Translations under genes and position numbers: made by a program | Part shown: positions 45,957-56,100 of the stretch, in pieces | How the letters are laid out: each line of letters begins with the position of its first letter | Position numbering within the stretch: the stretch's first letter is position 1 | Source: Lachnospiraceae bacterium | GTDB lineage: Bacteria > Bacillota > Clostridia > Lachnospirales > Lachnospiraceae | NCBI GenBank assembly: GCA_017469935.1 | Contig: JAFUFL010000022.1 | Span: 40,197 to 104,196, forward strand | Direction of reading: 5' to 3' | Length of the DNA: 64,000 nt | The notes under the pieces: model-generated | What the model was told of the DNA's origin: nothing | What the model saw: only the letters and a program-made list of their open reading frames with translations | The model's database searches: none

Positions 45957-46009
45957 TACTTCATTGGCGATTCAAAGAGCCAAATTTTCATAAGGGAGGA
46001 TAGTGAATT

Positions 46010-47251
46010 ATGAAAAAAATCATCAAGTCAAGTCTTGCAGTAGCTCTGTCCGTTTGTATGGCAGCAGCAATGACGGCATGCGGCGGATCAAGCGGCGCGA
46101 GCAGCTCCGAGAGCGCACCCGCTGAGAGCGGCGCGGCGACTGAGAGCGCAGGTGCAGGCGCGACCATCAAGATCGGCGGATCCGGCCCTCTGACAGGTCC
46201 CGCAGCCGTTTACGGCCAGGCAGTCAAGAATGCGGCTGAAATCGCGGTAGAAGAGGTCAATGCCAGGGGCGGACTTCAGTTCGAGCTCAACATGCAGGAT
46301 GACGCACACGATCCCGAGAAGGCGGTCACCGCTTACGGCGTACTCAAGGACTGGGGCATGCAGGCTTCCCTTGCAACCGTAACTTCCGCTCCCGGCGCGG
46401 CAGTTTCCCCTTCCTATGCGGAGGATAAGATCTTTGCGATCACTCCTTCCGGATCTTCCACATCCGTTATCTACGCGGATCCCGACAACCTTTCCGGCGC
46501 TTTCGGAAACGTTTTCCAGATGTGCTTCACGGACCCCAACCAGGGAACTGCAAGTGCGGACTACATCGCCGCGCATCCGGAACTGGGAAGCAAGATCGGC
46601 ATCATCTACAAGAATGATGACAACTATTCCAAGGGAATTTTCGACACATTCATGGCGGAAGCAGCTGCCAAGGGACTCAACGTTGTCTACAGCGAAGGCA
46701 CATTTGACGATTCCAACGCACAGGACTTCACCGTACAGCTCGGAAAGGCACAGGAAGCCGGCGCTGACATCCTGTTCCTGCCCATCTACTATGATCCCGC
46801 GTCCCTGATCCTCACACAGGCGAACGGAATGGGTTACAAGCCCACTTTCTTCGGCGTTGACGGTATGGACGGAATCCTCGGCCTCGAAGGCTTCGATACT
46901 TCCCTGGCAGATGGCGTTTACCTGCTGACTCCTTTCTCGGCAGACGCTACCGATGAGCTCACCGTGAGCTTTGTCAGCAAGTACAAACAGAAATTCGGTG
47001 AGGTTCCCAACCAGTTCGCGGCAGATGCTTATGACTGCGTCTATGCGATCGCACAGGCTTGCGAGGCGGCAGGCGTCACAGCAGATATGAGCTCTGAAGA
47101 GATCTGCACTAAGCTCGTAGAGCAGTTCACCACTATGACCTTCAGCGGCCTTACGGGCTCCGAGATGAAGTGGAATGAAAGCGGCGAAGTCACAAAGTCC
47201 CCCAAGGCTGTCGTGATCAAGGACGGCGTCTACGTAGGTGTTGAAGACTGA
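46010..47251 (+). CDS. livJ: Branched-chain amino acid ABC transporter, substrate-binding lipoprotein
   Basis: The 413-residue protein has a lipoprotein signal with Cys24 (MTACGG) and a Ser/Ala-rich spacer. The mature part is a type I periplasmic-binding fold (IKIGGSGPLTGPAAVYGQAVKNA in two parts, IGIIYKNDDNYSKGIFDTF, ADAYDCVYAIAQA). The substrate is probably leucine, isoleucine or valine by family and by its neighbours livH-M-G-F, but related systems take other amino acids. A hairpin follows before livH. Confidence 0.92.
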   Translation: MKKIIKSSLAVALSVCMAAAMTACGGSSGASSSESAPAESGAATESAGAGATIKIGGSGPLTGPAAVYGQAVKNAAEIAVEEVNARGGLQFELNMQDDAHDPEKAVTAYGVLKDWGMQASLATVTSAPGAAVSPSYAEDKIFAITPSGSSTSVIYADPDNLSGAFGNVFQMCFTDPNQGTASADYIAAHPELGSKIGIIYKNDDNYSKGIFDTFMAEAAAKGLNVVYSEGTFDDSNAQDFTVQLGKAQEAGADILFLPIYYDPASLILTQANGMGYKPTFFGVDGMDGILGLEGFDTSLADGVYLLTPFSADATDELTVSFVSKYKQKFGEVPNQFAADAYDCVYAIAQACEAAGVTADMSSEEICTKLVEQFTTMTFSGLTGSEMKWNESGEVTKSPKAVVIKDGVYVGVED

Positions 47252-47303
47252 TCAGTAACAAGATCTGAGTTTTGTGAATGTATTTCAGAATGTAAACAGG
47301 CTA

Positions 47304-47328
47304 AAGCCCGCCTCCGTGCGGGCTTCCT
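47304..47328 (+). terminator. Hairpin between livJ and livH
   Basis: AAGCCCGC pairs with GCGGGCTT and is followed by CCTGTATTATTT, a poor T tract. It probably lowers expression of the membrane and ATPase genes relative to livJ or protects the livJ mRNA end. Confidence 0.6.
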
Positions 47329-47379
47329 GTATTATTTACCCTCAGATTAATATCTCAAATTAAAGAGAGGAAGACAGAC

Positions 47380-48255
47380 ATGCAGTTTCTATCCTATTTG
47401 ATCAACGGATTAGGGCTGGGCAGTGTGTACGCCATCATTGCGCTCGGATACACGATGGTGTACGGCATTGCCAAGATGCTCAATTTCGCACATGGTGACA
47501 TCATTATGGTCGGAGCCTATATAGCATTCTTCGCCATCACTAAATTTTCTTTACCGCTTCCTCTGGCCGTTCTTGCTGCTATGGCGGTATGTACGGTTCT
47601 GGGCGTTGTGATCGAGAGACTTGCCTACAAGCCTCTGCGGCAGGCCCCCAGCCTGGCTGTTCTGATCACGGCGATCGGCGTGAGCTATTTCCTCCAGAAC
47701 GGTGCGCAGCTTTTATGGTCGTCCTCGAGCAAGGTGTTCCCGTCCGTGATCAGCACGGGAGGCATTTCACTCGGCTCCGCGACCGTGTCCTACCTCACAC
47801 TGATCACGATCGTGACCTGTATCATTGTCATGGTCTGCCTCACACTCTTTATTAACAAAACAAAGACGGGCAGCGCGATGCGCGCGTGCTCGGAAGATAA
47901 GGGCGCGTCCATGCTGATGGGAATTAATGTGAACATGATCATTTCCATCACTTTTGCCATCGGTTCCGGCCTTGCCGCCATCGCCTCCGTGCTTCTGGCC
48001 TCGACCTATCCGTCCGTGTATCCGACCATGGGGTCCATGCCCGGTATCAAGGCGTTTACGGCGGCCGTATTCGGCGGCATCGGATCGATTCCGGGCGCTT
48101 TTGTAGGCGGACTTCTTCTCGGTATCATTGAGATCTTCGCAAAGGCCTATATTTCCACACAGCTGTCTGACGCCATCGTTTTCGGCGTCCTCATCCTGAT
48201 CCTCATGTTCAAGCCGACCGGCCTTCTGGGCAAGAAGATCAACGTCAAGGTCTAA
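47380..48255 (+). CDS. livH: Branched-chain amino acid ABC transporter permease LivH
   Basis: The 291-residue protein has about eight membrane helices. The family start is clear (FLSYLINGLGLGSVYAIIAL, GYTMVYGIAKMLNFAHGDI), and the ATPase-contact loop is TKTGSAMRACSEDKGASMLMGI. PGIKAFTAAVFGGIGSIPGAFVGG is typical of the C-terminal half. It follows livJ and precedes livM. Confidence 0.95.
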   Translation: MQFLSYLINGLGLGSVYAIIALGYTMVYGIAKMLNFAHGDIIMVGAYIAFFAITKFSLPLPLAVLAAMAVCTVLGVVIERLAYKPLRQAPSLAVLITAIGVSYFLQNGAQLLWSSSSKVFPSVISTGGISLGSATVSYLTLITIVTCIIVMVCLTLFINKTKTGSAMRACSEDKGASMLMGINVNMIISITFAIGSGLAAIASVLLASTYPSVYPTMGSMPGIKAFTAAVFGGIGSIPGAFVGGLLLGIIEIFAKAYISTQLSDAIVFGVLILILMFKPTGLLGKKINVKV

Positions 48256-48270
48256 AGGGGGGGAGATAAG

Positions 48271-49344
48271 ATGAAAGAAAAGAAAAGCATACTCTCCTTT
48301 GGCGGAGACAAAAAACAGAGAGGCCGCTTTCTCTCTTTTGCCATCGTGATCATCGCCTACATAGCGGTGGAAATCCTGATGAAGACCGGAAGCCTGAACA
48401 GCCTCTTTACCAGCCTTCTGGTTCCGATCACCTGCTATGTGGTGGCGGCCATCGGCCTCAACCTCAACGTAGGCGTGTCGGGCGAGCTCAACCTCGGTCA
48501 GGCGGGATTTATGAGCGTCGGCGCGTTCTGCGGCGTATGCGTGTCCGGAATGCTGGCAGCTTCCATTCCTGCGGGGATTCCCAGGCTGATCATCGCGATC
48601 ATCTGCGGAGCCATTCTCGCGGGCCTGTTCGGATTCGTGATCGGTATCCCGGTCCTCACACTGCAAGGCGACTATCTGGCCATCGTCACACTGGCTTTCG
48701 GACAGATCATCAAGAGTATCTTCATGAATGCTTACATCGGAATGGATTCGGAGGGCCTGCACGTCAGCTTCGTCCAGAGCAACTTCAAGCTCCAGCCGGG
48801 CGGCAAGATGCTCCTGAACGGACCCATGGGCGCCACCGGAACGCAGAAGATCGCCAACTTCACCGTCGGCGCCGTTCTGATCATCATCGCGCTCCTGATC
48901 GTCTATAACCTGATGTTCTCCAGAAGCGGAAGAGCCATCATGGCGGCAAGAGACAACCGCATCGCCGCGGAGTCGGTCGGTATTCCGATCTCCAAGACCA
49001 AGATGCTCGCTTTTGTCACATCGGCAGCGCTTGCGGGCGCGGCGGGTGCCCTCTACGGACTGAATTATTCCACCCTGGTACCCAACAAATTTGATTTCAA
49101 TACTTCGATCCTGATCCTCGTTTACGTCGTTCTGGGCGGACTTGGCAATATGACCGGCACGATCATCTCCACCGTCATCCTGATCCTGCTTCCGGAGCTT
49201 CTCCGCTCGCTGCAGGACTACAGAATGCTCATCTACGCGGTCGTCCTGATCGTGATCATGCTGGTGACCAACAACGAATGGCTCATGACCAAGTGGAAGA
49301 GCCTGTTTGCGGGCAAGGCGAAAGGAGGTGCGTCAAATGGCTGA
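48271..49344 (+). CDS. livM: Branched-chain amino acid ABC transporter permease LivM
   Basis: The 357-residue permease shows LNLNVGVSGELNLGQAGFMS, the ATPase-contact loop FSRSGRAIMAARDNRIAAESVGI, and FNTSILILVYVVLGGLGNMTG. It has about nine membrane helices. GGGGGGAG precedes the ATG, and the 3' end overlaps livG by eight bases. Confidence 0.95.
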   Translation: MKEKKSILSFGGDKKQRGRFLSFAIVIIAYIAVEILMKTGSLNSLFTSLLVPITCYVVAAIGLNLNVGVSGELNLGQAGFMSVGAFCGVCVSGMLAASIPAGIPRLIIAIICGAILAGLFGFVIGIPVLTLQGDYLAIVTLAFGQIIKSIFMNAYIGMDSEGLHVSFVQSNFKLQPGGKMLLNGPMGATGTQKIANFTVGAVLIIIALLIVYNLMFSRSGRAIMAARDNRIAAESVGIPISKTKMLAFVTSAALAGAAGALYGLNYSTLVPNKFDFNTSILILVYVVLGGLGNMTGTIISTVILILLPELLRSLQDYRMLIYAVVLIVIMLVTNNEWLMTKWKSLFAGKAKGGASNG

Positions 49345-50125
49345 GAAAATGGCTGAAAACGGAAAGACTCCTATCCTTGATGTGCAGGAACTGGGCATTG
49401 ACTTCGGCGGTCTGACCGCGGTAAATGATCTGAACCTCCAAGTCTTTGACGGCGAGATCGCCGGCCTGATCGGCCCCAACGGAGCCGGCAAGACAACGGT
49501 CTTCAATCTTCTGACCAAGGTCTATAAGCCTACGAGGGGCAAAATATTCTTTGACGGCAAGGACACGGCCGGAAAGAGCGTTGTGGACATCAACAAGGCG
49601 GGCATTGCCAGAACCTTCCAGAACATCCGCCTGTTCGGCAATCTGTCTGTACTGGACAACGTCAAGACGGGATTCCACAACGTCACTCCTTACTCGCCGA
49701 TCACGGCCATCCTGCGGCTTCCCAAATTCTTCGCGAGCGAGAGGGAGATCGATGAAAAAGCCAGGGATCTTCTGAAAATCATGGAACTGGACGGCTATGC
49801 GGATTATCTCGCCAGCAATCTCCCTTACGGCGCCCAGAGACGCCTCGAGATCGCCAGAGCGCTCGCCACCAATCCCAAGCTCCTTCTTCTGGACGAGCCG
49901 GCGGCCGGCATGAACCCGCAGGAGACGGAAGAGCTGATGGATATGATCCGTTTTGTCCGCGACCACTTCGGGATCGCGATCCTTCTGATCGAGCACGACA
50001 TGAAGCTGGTCATGGGAATCTGCGAGAGGATCACCGTACTCAACTACGGCATGATGCTGGCGCAGGGAACACCGGAAGAGATCCAGTCCAATCCGGAAGT
50101 CATCAAAGCGTATTTAGGAGATTGA
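49337..50125 (+). CDS. livG: Branched-chain amino acid ABC transporter ATPase LivG
   Basis: The 262-residue ATPase has Walker A GPNGAGKTT, the LivG signature stretch GIARTFQNIRLFG, the ABC signature as YGAQRRLEIARAL, Walker B LLLLDEPAAGMNP and the switch His in IEHDM. It is started at the ATG 12 bases after AAAGGAGG, within the livM end. Confidence 0.95.
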   Translation: MAEKMAENGKTPILDVQELGIDFGGLTAVNDLNLQVFDGEIAGLIGPNGAGKTTVFNLLTKVYKPTRGKIFFDGKDTAGKSVVDINKAGIARTFQNIRLFGNLSVLDNVKTGFHNVTPYSPITAILRLPKFFASEREIDEKARDLLKIMELDGYADYLASNLPYGAQRRLEIARALATNPKLLLLDEPAAGMNPQETEELMDMIRFVRDHFGIAILLIEHDMKLVMGICERITVLNYGMMLAQGTPEEIQSNPEVIKAYLGD

Positions 50126-50128
50126 TAA

Positions 50129-50833
50129 ATGCTAAAAGTAACAGACCTTAAGGTAAAATACGGCATGATCGAAGCCATCAAGGGCATCTCCTTTGAGGTA
50201 CGCGACGGCGAGATCGTGACAATGATCGGCGCGAACGGCGCCGGTAAAACGACAACAATGCACGCCATCTCCGGCCTTGTCAAGGCGGCCGAGGGCAGTA
50301 TCAAGCTCGACGATACGGAGCTGACCAAGACGCCCGCGAACAAGATCGTCGGCCTTGGGCTGGCCCAGGTCCCCGAGGGAAGAAGAGTATTCGCGGACCA
50401 GACGGTAGAGGAGAACCTCAGGCTGGGCGCTTATCTGAGAAAAGATAAAGGCGCGATGGCCGAGGACATGGAGGAAGTCTACCGGCTCTTTCCAAGGCTC
50501 AAAGAGCGCAGGATCCAGCCGGCGGGAACTCTTTCGGGCGGTGAGCAGCAGATGCTGGCCATGGGCAGGGCTCTTATGGCAAAGCCTTCCATTCTGCTTC
50601 TCGACGAGCCTTCCATGGGCCTGTCTCCGCTGCTGGTCTCCGAGATCTTCCACATCATTCAGGAGATCAACGACAGAGGAACCACCATTCTTTTGGTAGA
50701 GCAGAACGCCAGGAGAGCGCTGGCCATCGCCGACAGGGCTTATGTCCTTGAGACGGGAAAGATCACATTGGAGGGTACGGGGGAAGAACTTGCCAATGAT
50801 GAGAGAGTGCAGAAAGCGTATCTCGGAGGGTGA
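50129..50833 (+). CDS. livF: Branched-chain amino acid ABC transporter ATPase LivF
   Basis: The 234-residue ATPase shows Walker A GANGAGKTT, the Q-loop region VPEGRRVFADQTVEENL, the signature LSGGEQQMLAMGRAL and Walker B ILLLDEPSMGLSP. It is the second nucleotide-binding subunit of the liv transporter and begins three bases after livG. Confidence 0.95.
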   Translation: MLKVTDLKVKYGMIEAIKGISFEVRDGEIVTMIGANGAGKTTTMHAISGLVKAAEGSIKLDDTELTKTPANKIVGLGLAQVPEGRRVFADQTVEENLRLGAYLRKDKGAMAEDMEEVYRLFPRLKERRIQPAGTLSGGEQQMLAMGRALMAKPSILLLDEPSMGLSPLLVSEIFHIIQEINDRGTTILLVEQNARRALAIADRAYVLETGKITLEGTGEELANDERVQKAYLGG

Positions 50834-50838
50834 CCTTC

Positions 50839-50890
50839 GGGCGGGCAGCCCGCACGCGGCGCAGCGGCTCGCTCCGCGAGCCTTGCATAA
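50839..50890 (+). repeat. Dispersed intergenic hairpin element, copy D (best preserved)
   Basis: GGCTCGCTCCGCGAGCC forms a perfect 7-bp stem with a three-base loop, preceded by GCACGCGGCGCAGC and followed by TTGCATAAG. A second small inverted repeat (GCGGGCAGCCCGC) lies just before it. It sits between livF and the CBS-ACT gene. Confidence 0.8.
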
Positions 50891-50928
50891 GGGTATAGAC
50901 ATCGACTTATAATCAGGAGGGAAACAAT

Positions 50929-51624
50929 ATGTACGTGAAAGATCATATGACAAAAGACCCCTACACCATTACCAAAGATGTAGTGATCTCCAAGGCTGTC
51001 GAGATCATGAGAAAGAATCATTTCCACCGCCTTCCGGTGGTGGACGACCAGGGAAAGCTGATCGGGCTTGTCACCGGCGGACTGGTAGAGGAGAAGAGCG
51101 GCGCCAACACAACAGCGCTTTCCATCTATGAACTCAACTACCTGCTCAGCAAGACCAAGGTTTCCGACATTATGATCAAAGATGTCAAGACTATCTCCCA
51201 GGACGTCTTTGTGGAAGTGGCCGCGCAGACCATGCTGGACAACGAGATCTCCGTCCTTCCGGTCGTCGATGAGAAGAACAAAGTCATCGGCATCATCACG
51301 GACAAGGACATCTTCCAGGCTTTCGTAGAGCTCTTGGGCTACAAGAGCCAGGGAACACGCTTCATCTTCTCTGCCACGGATACGCCCGGCGAGTTCGCTC
51401 CCATGGCCAAGTGCTTTGGCGACAACAACGCGAACCTCGATTCTCTGGCTGTCTATCACACGAAGGAGAGAGGCGCCGAGATCGTAGTCAAGGCTTCCGG
51501 CGCGATCTCCGTCGAGGAGATGGCCCAGATTCTTGTGGACGCCGGCTTCGGGCTCAAGGGAATCGTGCAGACGACCAAATTCGGGACGACCAAAGTATTT
51601 GAAGTTCCCGAAAAGAGCAAATAA
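50929..51624 (+). CDS. CBS-domain pair with ACT-like domain (AcuB-like)
   Basis: The 231-residue protein has two CBS domains (MYVKDHMTKDPYTITKD, LPVVDDQGKLIGLVT; then VSDIMIKDVKTISQDV, LPVVDEKNKVIGIITDKDI) and a C-terminal ACT-like part (FSATDTPGEFAPMAKCFGDN, LVDAGFGLKGIVQT). CBS pairs bind adenine nucleotides and ACT domains bind amino acids. This fits a sensor placed after an amino acid transporter, but the target is unknown. GGAGGGAAAC precedes the ATG. Confidence 0.85.
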   Translation: MYVKDHMTKDPYTITKDVVISKAVEIMRKNHFHRLPVVDDQGKLIGLVTGGLVEEKSGANTTALSIYELNYLLSKTKVSDIMIKDVKTISQDVFVEVAAQTMLDNEISVLPVVDEKNKVIGIITDKDIFQAFVELLGYKSQGTRFIFSATDTPGEFAPMAKCFGDNNANLDSLAVYHTKERGAEIVVKASGAISVEEMAQILVDAGFGLKGIVQTTKFGTTKVFEVPEKSK

Positions 51625-51664
51625 CAAAAACTGATCTGAATCCATAGATGGAAGGAGGACATGC

Positions 51665-52744
51665 ATGAATTTCTACATGCCCGCTAAAGTATATTCCGAA
51701 GAGAACTGCGTGATGAATCACGCGGCCGAGCTGGCCGCGCTGGGCACCCGCGCCCTGATCGTCACGGGAAAGAGCAGCGCCAGAAGATGCGGGGCTTTTG
51801 CGGATGTAACCGGGGCCCTGGAAAAATACGGAGTGTCCTGGGTGGAATTCGCGGAAGTGGAAGAGAATCCTTCCGTAGAAACGATCATGAGAGCCAGAAA
51901 GGTCGGCTGCAAAGTGGAGGCGGATTTCGTCATCGGAATCGGCGGCGGCTCGCCCATGGACGCCGCGAAGGCGGTCGCCCTCATGATGCGCCACCCGGAA
52001 GAAGATTGGGAGTACCTGTATGACAAGACGGCGGAGACGAGCACTGTGCCGATCGCAGAGATTCCCACTACGGCCGGCACGGGCTCCGAGGTCACGGCGG
52101 TCTCTGTTTTGACCAGGCACGACAAGCATGTAAAAGGGTCGATCCCTCACAAGATTTTCGCGAACCTGGCGCTGATCGACGGAAAATACGTAGCTGCCGC
52201 ACCGACGCGGATCCTGGCCAATACGACCATGGACGCGCTCTGCCATCTCTATGAGAGCTACATCCACTCCAAGGCGACGGATTACAGCCGCATGTGCGCG
52301 GAATACGGCATCAAGGTGTGGGCGCGCAGTAAAGACGTAATCCTGGGACGCAGGGAAGCGACCGCGGAGGATTATCAGAACATGATGAACGCCTCCTGCA
52401 TGGCCGGTATGGCCATCGCGCACACGGCCACCTCCATTCCCCACGCGCTCAGCTACCGGCTCACCTACAGCGCGCACATGGCGCACGGAAAGGCCTGCGG
52501 ATATTTCCTTGCGGGGTATCTGAGAGAGGCGGATCCGATTGACGTGGGCCGAATTCTTGTGCTCGCGGGCTTTACCAGCATAGACGCTCTTGAAGACTAC
52601 TATGTGACCACCTGCGGCAGAGATGAGGTTCCGATGGAGATCCTTGAGCAGACCGTGGAAGAGGTGCTGGGCAACGAAGGCAAGCGCAAGATGCCGCCTT
52701 TCCCGGTGGATGAGGCGGTTCTGAGGAGGATTGCGGGGATCTGA
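51665..52744 (+). CDS. Iron-containing alcohol dehydrogenase
   Basis: The 359-residue group III alcohol dehydrogenase has the NAD loop GIGGGSPMDAAKAVAL (near 92-107), PTTAGTGSEVT, and the metal-binding residues in TTMDALCHLYES and AIAHTATSIPHALSYRL with HMAHGKACG. The substrate cannot be told; relatives reduce butyraldehyde, glycerol or propanediol intermediates. It follows the CBS-ACT gene by 40 bases, with GGAAGGAGG before the ATG, and is closed by a terminator. Confidence 0.9.
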   Translation: MNFYMPAKVYSEENCVMNHAAELAALGTRALIVTGKSSARRCGAFADVTGALEKYGVSWVEFAEVEENPSVETIMRARKVGCKVEADFVIGIGGGSPMDAAKAVALMMRHPEEDWEYLYDKTAETSTVPIAEIPTTAGTGSEVTAVSVLTRHDKHVKGSIPHKIFANLALIDGKYVAAAPTRILANTTMDALCHLYESYIHSKATDYSRMCAEYGIKVWARSKDVILGRREATAEDYQNMMNASCMAGMAIAHTATSIPHALSYRLTYSAHMAHGKACGYFLAGYLREADPIDVGRILVLAGFTSIDALEDYYVTTCGRDEVPMEILEQTVEEVLGNEGKRKMPPFPVDEAVLRRIAGI

Positions 52745-52773
52745 GGGCAAAATATTCACATTGTAAAAGCAAC

Positions 52774-52808
52774 AAAGGAAGTCTGTCGATGGCAGGCTTC
52801 CTTTTTTA
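52774..52808 (+). terminator. Intrinsic terminator after iron alcohol dehydrogenase
   Basis: AAAGGAAGTCTGTC pairs with GGCAGGCTTCCTTT (two G-U pairs) and is followed by a T run. Confidence 0.85.
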
Positions 52809-52868
52809 AGCAATTCGGGCAATGAAAAAGGCTCTCGACAACTCATGTCGAAAGCCTGCGAAATGGAG

Positions 52869-52939
52869 CAGGGGAAGAGGGATTCGAACCCCCATGAACG
52901 GTTTTGGAGACCGTGATACTGCCATTGTATGATTCCCCT
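52869..52939 (-). tRNA. tRNA-Trp (anticodon CCA)
   Basis: On the minus strand a cloverleaf can be folded: acceptor AGGGGAA with TTCCCCT, D arm ATAC/GTAT, anticodon stem ACGGT/ACCGT with loop CTCCAAA (anticodon CCA), and T arm with loop TTCGAAT. The discriminator is G; CCA is not encoded. It is 71 bases long. Confidence 0.95.
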
Positions 52940-52979
52940 TTACGGGTGCCGGCGGCTTTTTGTTCCGTCAACATTTGGA

Positions 52980-53008
52980 AGTATAACACATCGTATTGGG
53001 ATGTTCAA
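52980..53008 (-). promoter_or_regulatory. Promoter for tRNA-Trp
   Basis: On the minus strand TTGAAC and TATACT are 17 bases apart, about 40 bases upstream of the tRNA. Confidence 0.75.
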
Positions 53009-53053
53009 CTAAAATTTTTCGGGAAGTTATAAAATCATTGGATAACCGATATA

Positions 53054-53081
53054 TGTACATTTGGAAATCGTATGTTATAAT
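53054..53081 (+). promoter_or_regulatory. Possible promoter for purL
   Basis: A perfect TATAAT at 53076-53081 has a weak -35 box TGTACA at 53054-53059 (16-base spacing). No purine riboswitch core was recognised in the leader. Confidence 0.45.
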
Positions 53082-53136
53082 GCGTTGAGACAAAGTTCAA
53101 TTATCATACCCCATACAGGAGGAGAGAGCGCGATCT

Positions 53137-56100
53137 ATGAGTAAAGTCAGACGGATCTATGTGGAGAAGAAGGAGCCCTACGCAGTAGCAGCAAGGCAGC
53201 TTAAAGATGACATCATCGGCTTTTTGGCGGTTAAGGGGCTGACCGGAGTTCGGAAACTGATCCGATACGATGTGGAGAATATCTCCGATGAAGTTTTTGA
53301 AACCGCGTGCAGGACTGTTTTTTCCGAGCCGCCCGTGGATATTCTCTACCATGAGACGATTGAGATCCCGGAGAACGGCCGCGTGTTCAGCGTTGAGGCA
53401 CTTCCCGGCCAGTTCGACCAGAGAGCGGACAGCGCCGTGCAGTGCGTCCAGTTTCTCAATGAAAATGAGAATCCCGTGATCCGCACGGCAGAGACCTACA
53501 TTCTGCTCGGCGATATCACGGAGGAAGAACTCGAAAGGATCAAGAAGTACTGCATCAACCCCGTCGACTCCCGCGAGACCGGGATGGAAAAGCCCCGGAC
53601 GCTGCAGATGGACTATCCCGAGCCGGATGACGTCAAGGTACTCACCGGTTTGACCGCCATGAAGGAAGACGAGCTCTCGAACCTTTACAGTTCGCTCGGC
53701 CTTGCCATGACTTTTAACGACTTCCTGTTCATTCAGGAATATTTTGCCGGAACAGAGCACAGAGACCCTACGATCACCGAGATCCGTGTTCTCGACACCT
53801 ACTGGTCGGATCACTGCCGTCACACCACTTTCTCCACCGAGCTTCGCGACGTGGAATTCGAGGACGGCTATTACAGAGATATCATCGAGCCCACCTACCT
53901 CAGCTATCTCGACACGAGAGAGGAATTCTACAAGGGAAGAGATGACAAATATGTGTGCCTGATGGATCTGGCGATCATGGGCATGAAGAAGCTCAAGGCC
54001 GACGGCAGGCTCACGGACCAGGAAGAGTCCGACGAGAACAACGCCTGCTCCGTCGTGGTCCCCATCGAAGTGGATTACGGAAACGGCCCGCAGACCGAGG
54101 AGTGGCTGGTCTTCTTCAAGAATGAGACCCACAACCATCCCACCGAGATCGAGCCTTTCGGCGGCGCGGCGACATGCCTGGGCGGCGCCATCAGAGATCC
54201 GCTCTCCGGAAGAGGCTATGTCTATCAGGCTATGCGCGTGACAGGGGCATCCGATCCCACGGTCCCCGTATCACAGACCCTTGAGAACAAGCTTCCCCAG
54301 AAGAAGCTGGTCCTCGGAGCGGCCAAGGGCTATTCCAGCTACGGCAACCAGATCGGTCTGGCCACCGGCCACGTCAAGGAGATCTATCATCCCGGCTATG
54401 TGGCAAAGCGCATGGAGATCGGCGCGGTCATGGGCGCTGCGGCGAGAAAGAACGTAAAGCGCGAGAACAGCGATCCCGGCGATATCATCATCCTTCTGGG
54501 CGGACGCACGGGACGCGACGGCATGGGCGGCGCGACCGGCTCCTCCAAGGCCCACAACGATCAGTCCCTGACGGAATGCGGCGCGGAAGTGCAGAAGGGT
54601 AACGCCCCCACAGAGAGAAAGCTGCAGAGGCTGTTCCGCAGGCCCGAAGTTTCCAGTCTCATTAAGAAGTGCAACGATTTCGGCGCGGGCGGCGTCTCTG
54701 TCGCCATCGGCGAACTGGCAGACGGCCTCAAGGTCAATCTGGACCTGGTTCCCAAGAAGTACGAGGGACTGGACGGCACGGAACTCGCTATTTCCGAGTC
54801 CCAGGAGAGAATGGCCGTCGTAGTCGCGCCCGAAGATAAAGAGCAGTTCCTGGCCTACGCGGCTGAGGAAAACCTCGAGGCGACCCCTGTGGCTGTCGTC
54901 ACCGAGGAGCCCAGGCTGGTTCTCAACTGGAGAGGAAAGCCCGTCGTGGACATCTCCAGAGCCTTCCTTGATACAAACGGCGCCCATCAGGAGACGGACG
55001 TCAAGGTCCTCATGCCTTCCAAGGAAGACAACTATCTTAATAAATTCGCCTGCGAGAAGATCGGCAAGGATTTTGCGGGCCGCAGAAACCGCGACATGAC
55101 CGGCGAGGACTTCCAAAAGGCGATGAAGCATTCCCTGGCGGATCTCAACACCTGCTCCCAGAAGGGACTGGTCGAGATGTTCGACGCCTCCATCGGCGCG
55201 GGCACAGTGGACATGCCTTATGGCGGCAAGTACCAGCTGACGGAGACCCAGACCATGGTGGCCAAGCTCCCCGTACTGGGCGGCAAGACCGATACCGTCA
55301 CCATGATGAGCTACGGCTTTGACCCTTACCTCAGCTCCTGGAGCCCTTACCACGGCGCTGTCTATGCAGTGACCGAATCCGTCGCCAAGGCAGTAGCGGC
55401 CGGCGGCGACCTTAAGAAGCTCCATCTCACCTTCCAGGAATATTTTGGCAGAATGTCCAAGGATCCTTCCCGCTGGAGCCAGCCTTTCTCCGCACTGCTG
55501 GGCGCCTATGACGCGCAGCTGGGCTTTGGCATCGGCAGTATCGGCGGCAAGGACAGCATGTCCGGAACCTTTAACGATATCGACGTACCTCCGACCCTCG
55601 TTTCCTTTGCGGTAGATGTTGCGAAGATTTCCGACGTCATCACGCCGGAGCTCAAGAAAGCCGGCGACAAGCTGGTCCAGATCGACATCGAGAGAGATGA
55701 GTACGATATTCCCGTTTACACGGATGTCTGCTCGATCTATGAGCGCGTCACGCAGCTCATGAGAGAGGGCAAGGTAAAGGCGGCTTACGCGGTAGACTGC
55801 TACGGCGCGGCTCCCGCGGCGGCCAAGATGGCGTTCGGCAACGGCTTCGGCATCGCGTTCAGCGATGAAGTCCCGCTCAAGCACCTGTTCAGGAACAGGA
55901 TCGGCGACCTCCTTCTGGAGATGGAGCCCGGCTGCGAGAAGATCCTCGAGGAGCGCATCCCGGACAATTACACCGTCATCGGTACTGTCACAGAGGCAGG
56001 AGAAGGCGCGGCATTTACATGGCACGGCGCTTCCGTATCGGAAGCGGAGGCCGTAGAGACCTGGAAAGCTCCTCTGGAGAAGGTATTCCCTTCCAAGGCT

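Noticed and set aside
52982-53136. Purine riboswitch before purL
   Set aside because: No three-way junction core was recognisable, and a TATAAT box lies about 55 bases before the start, leaving too little leader.
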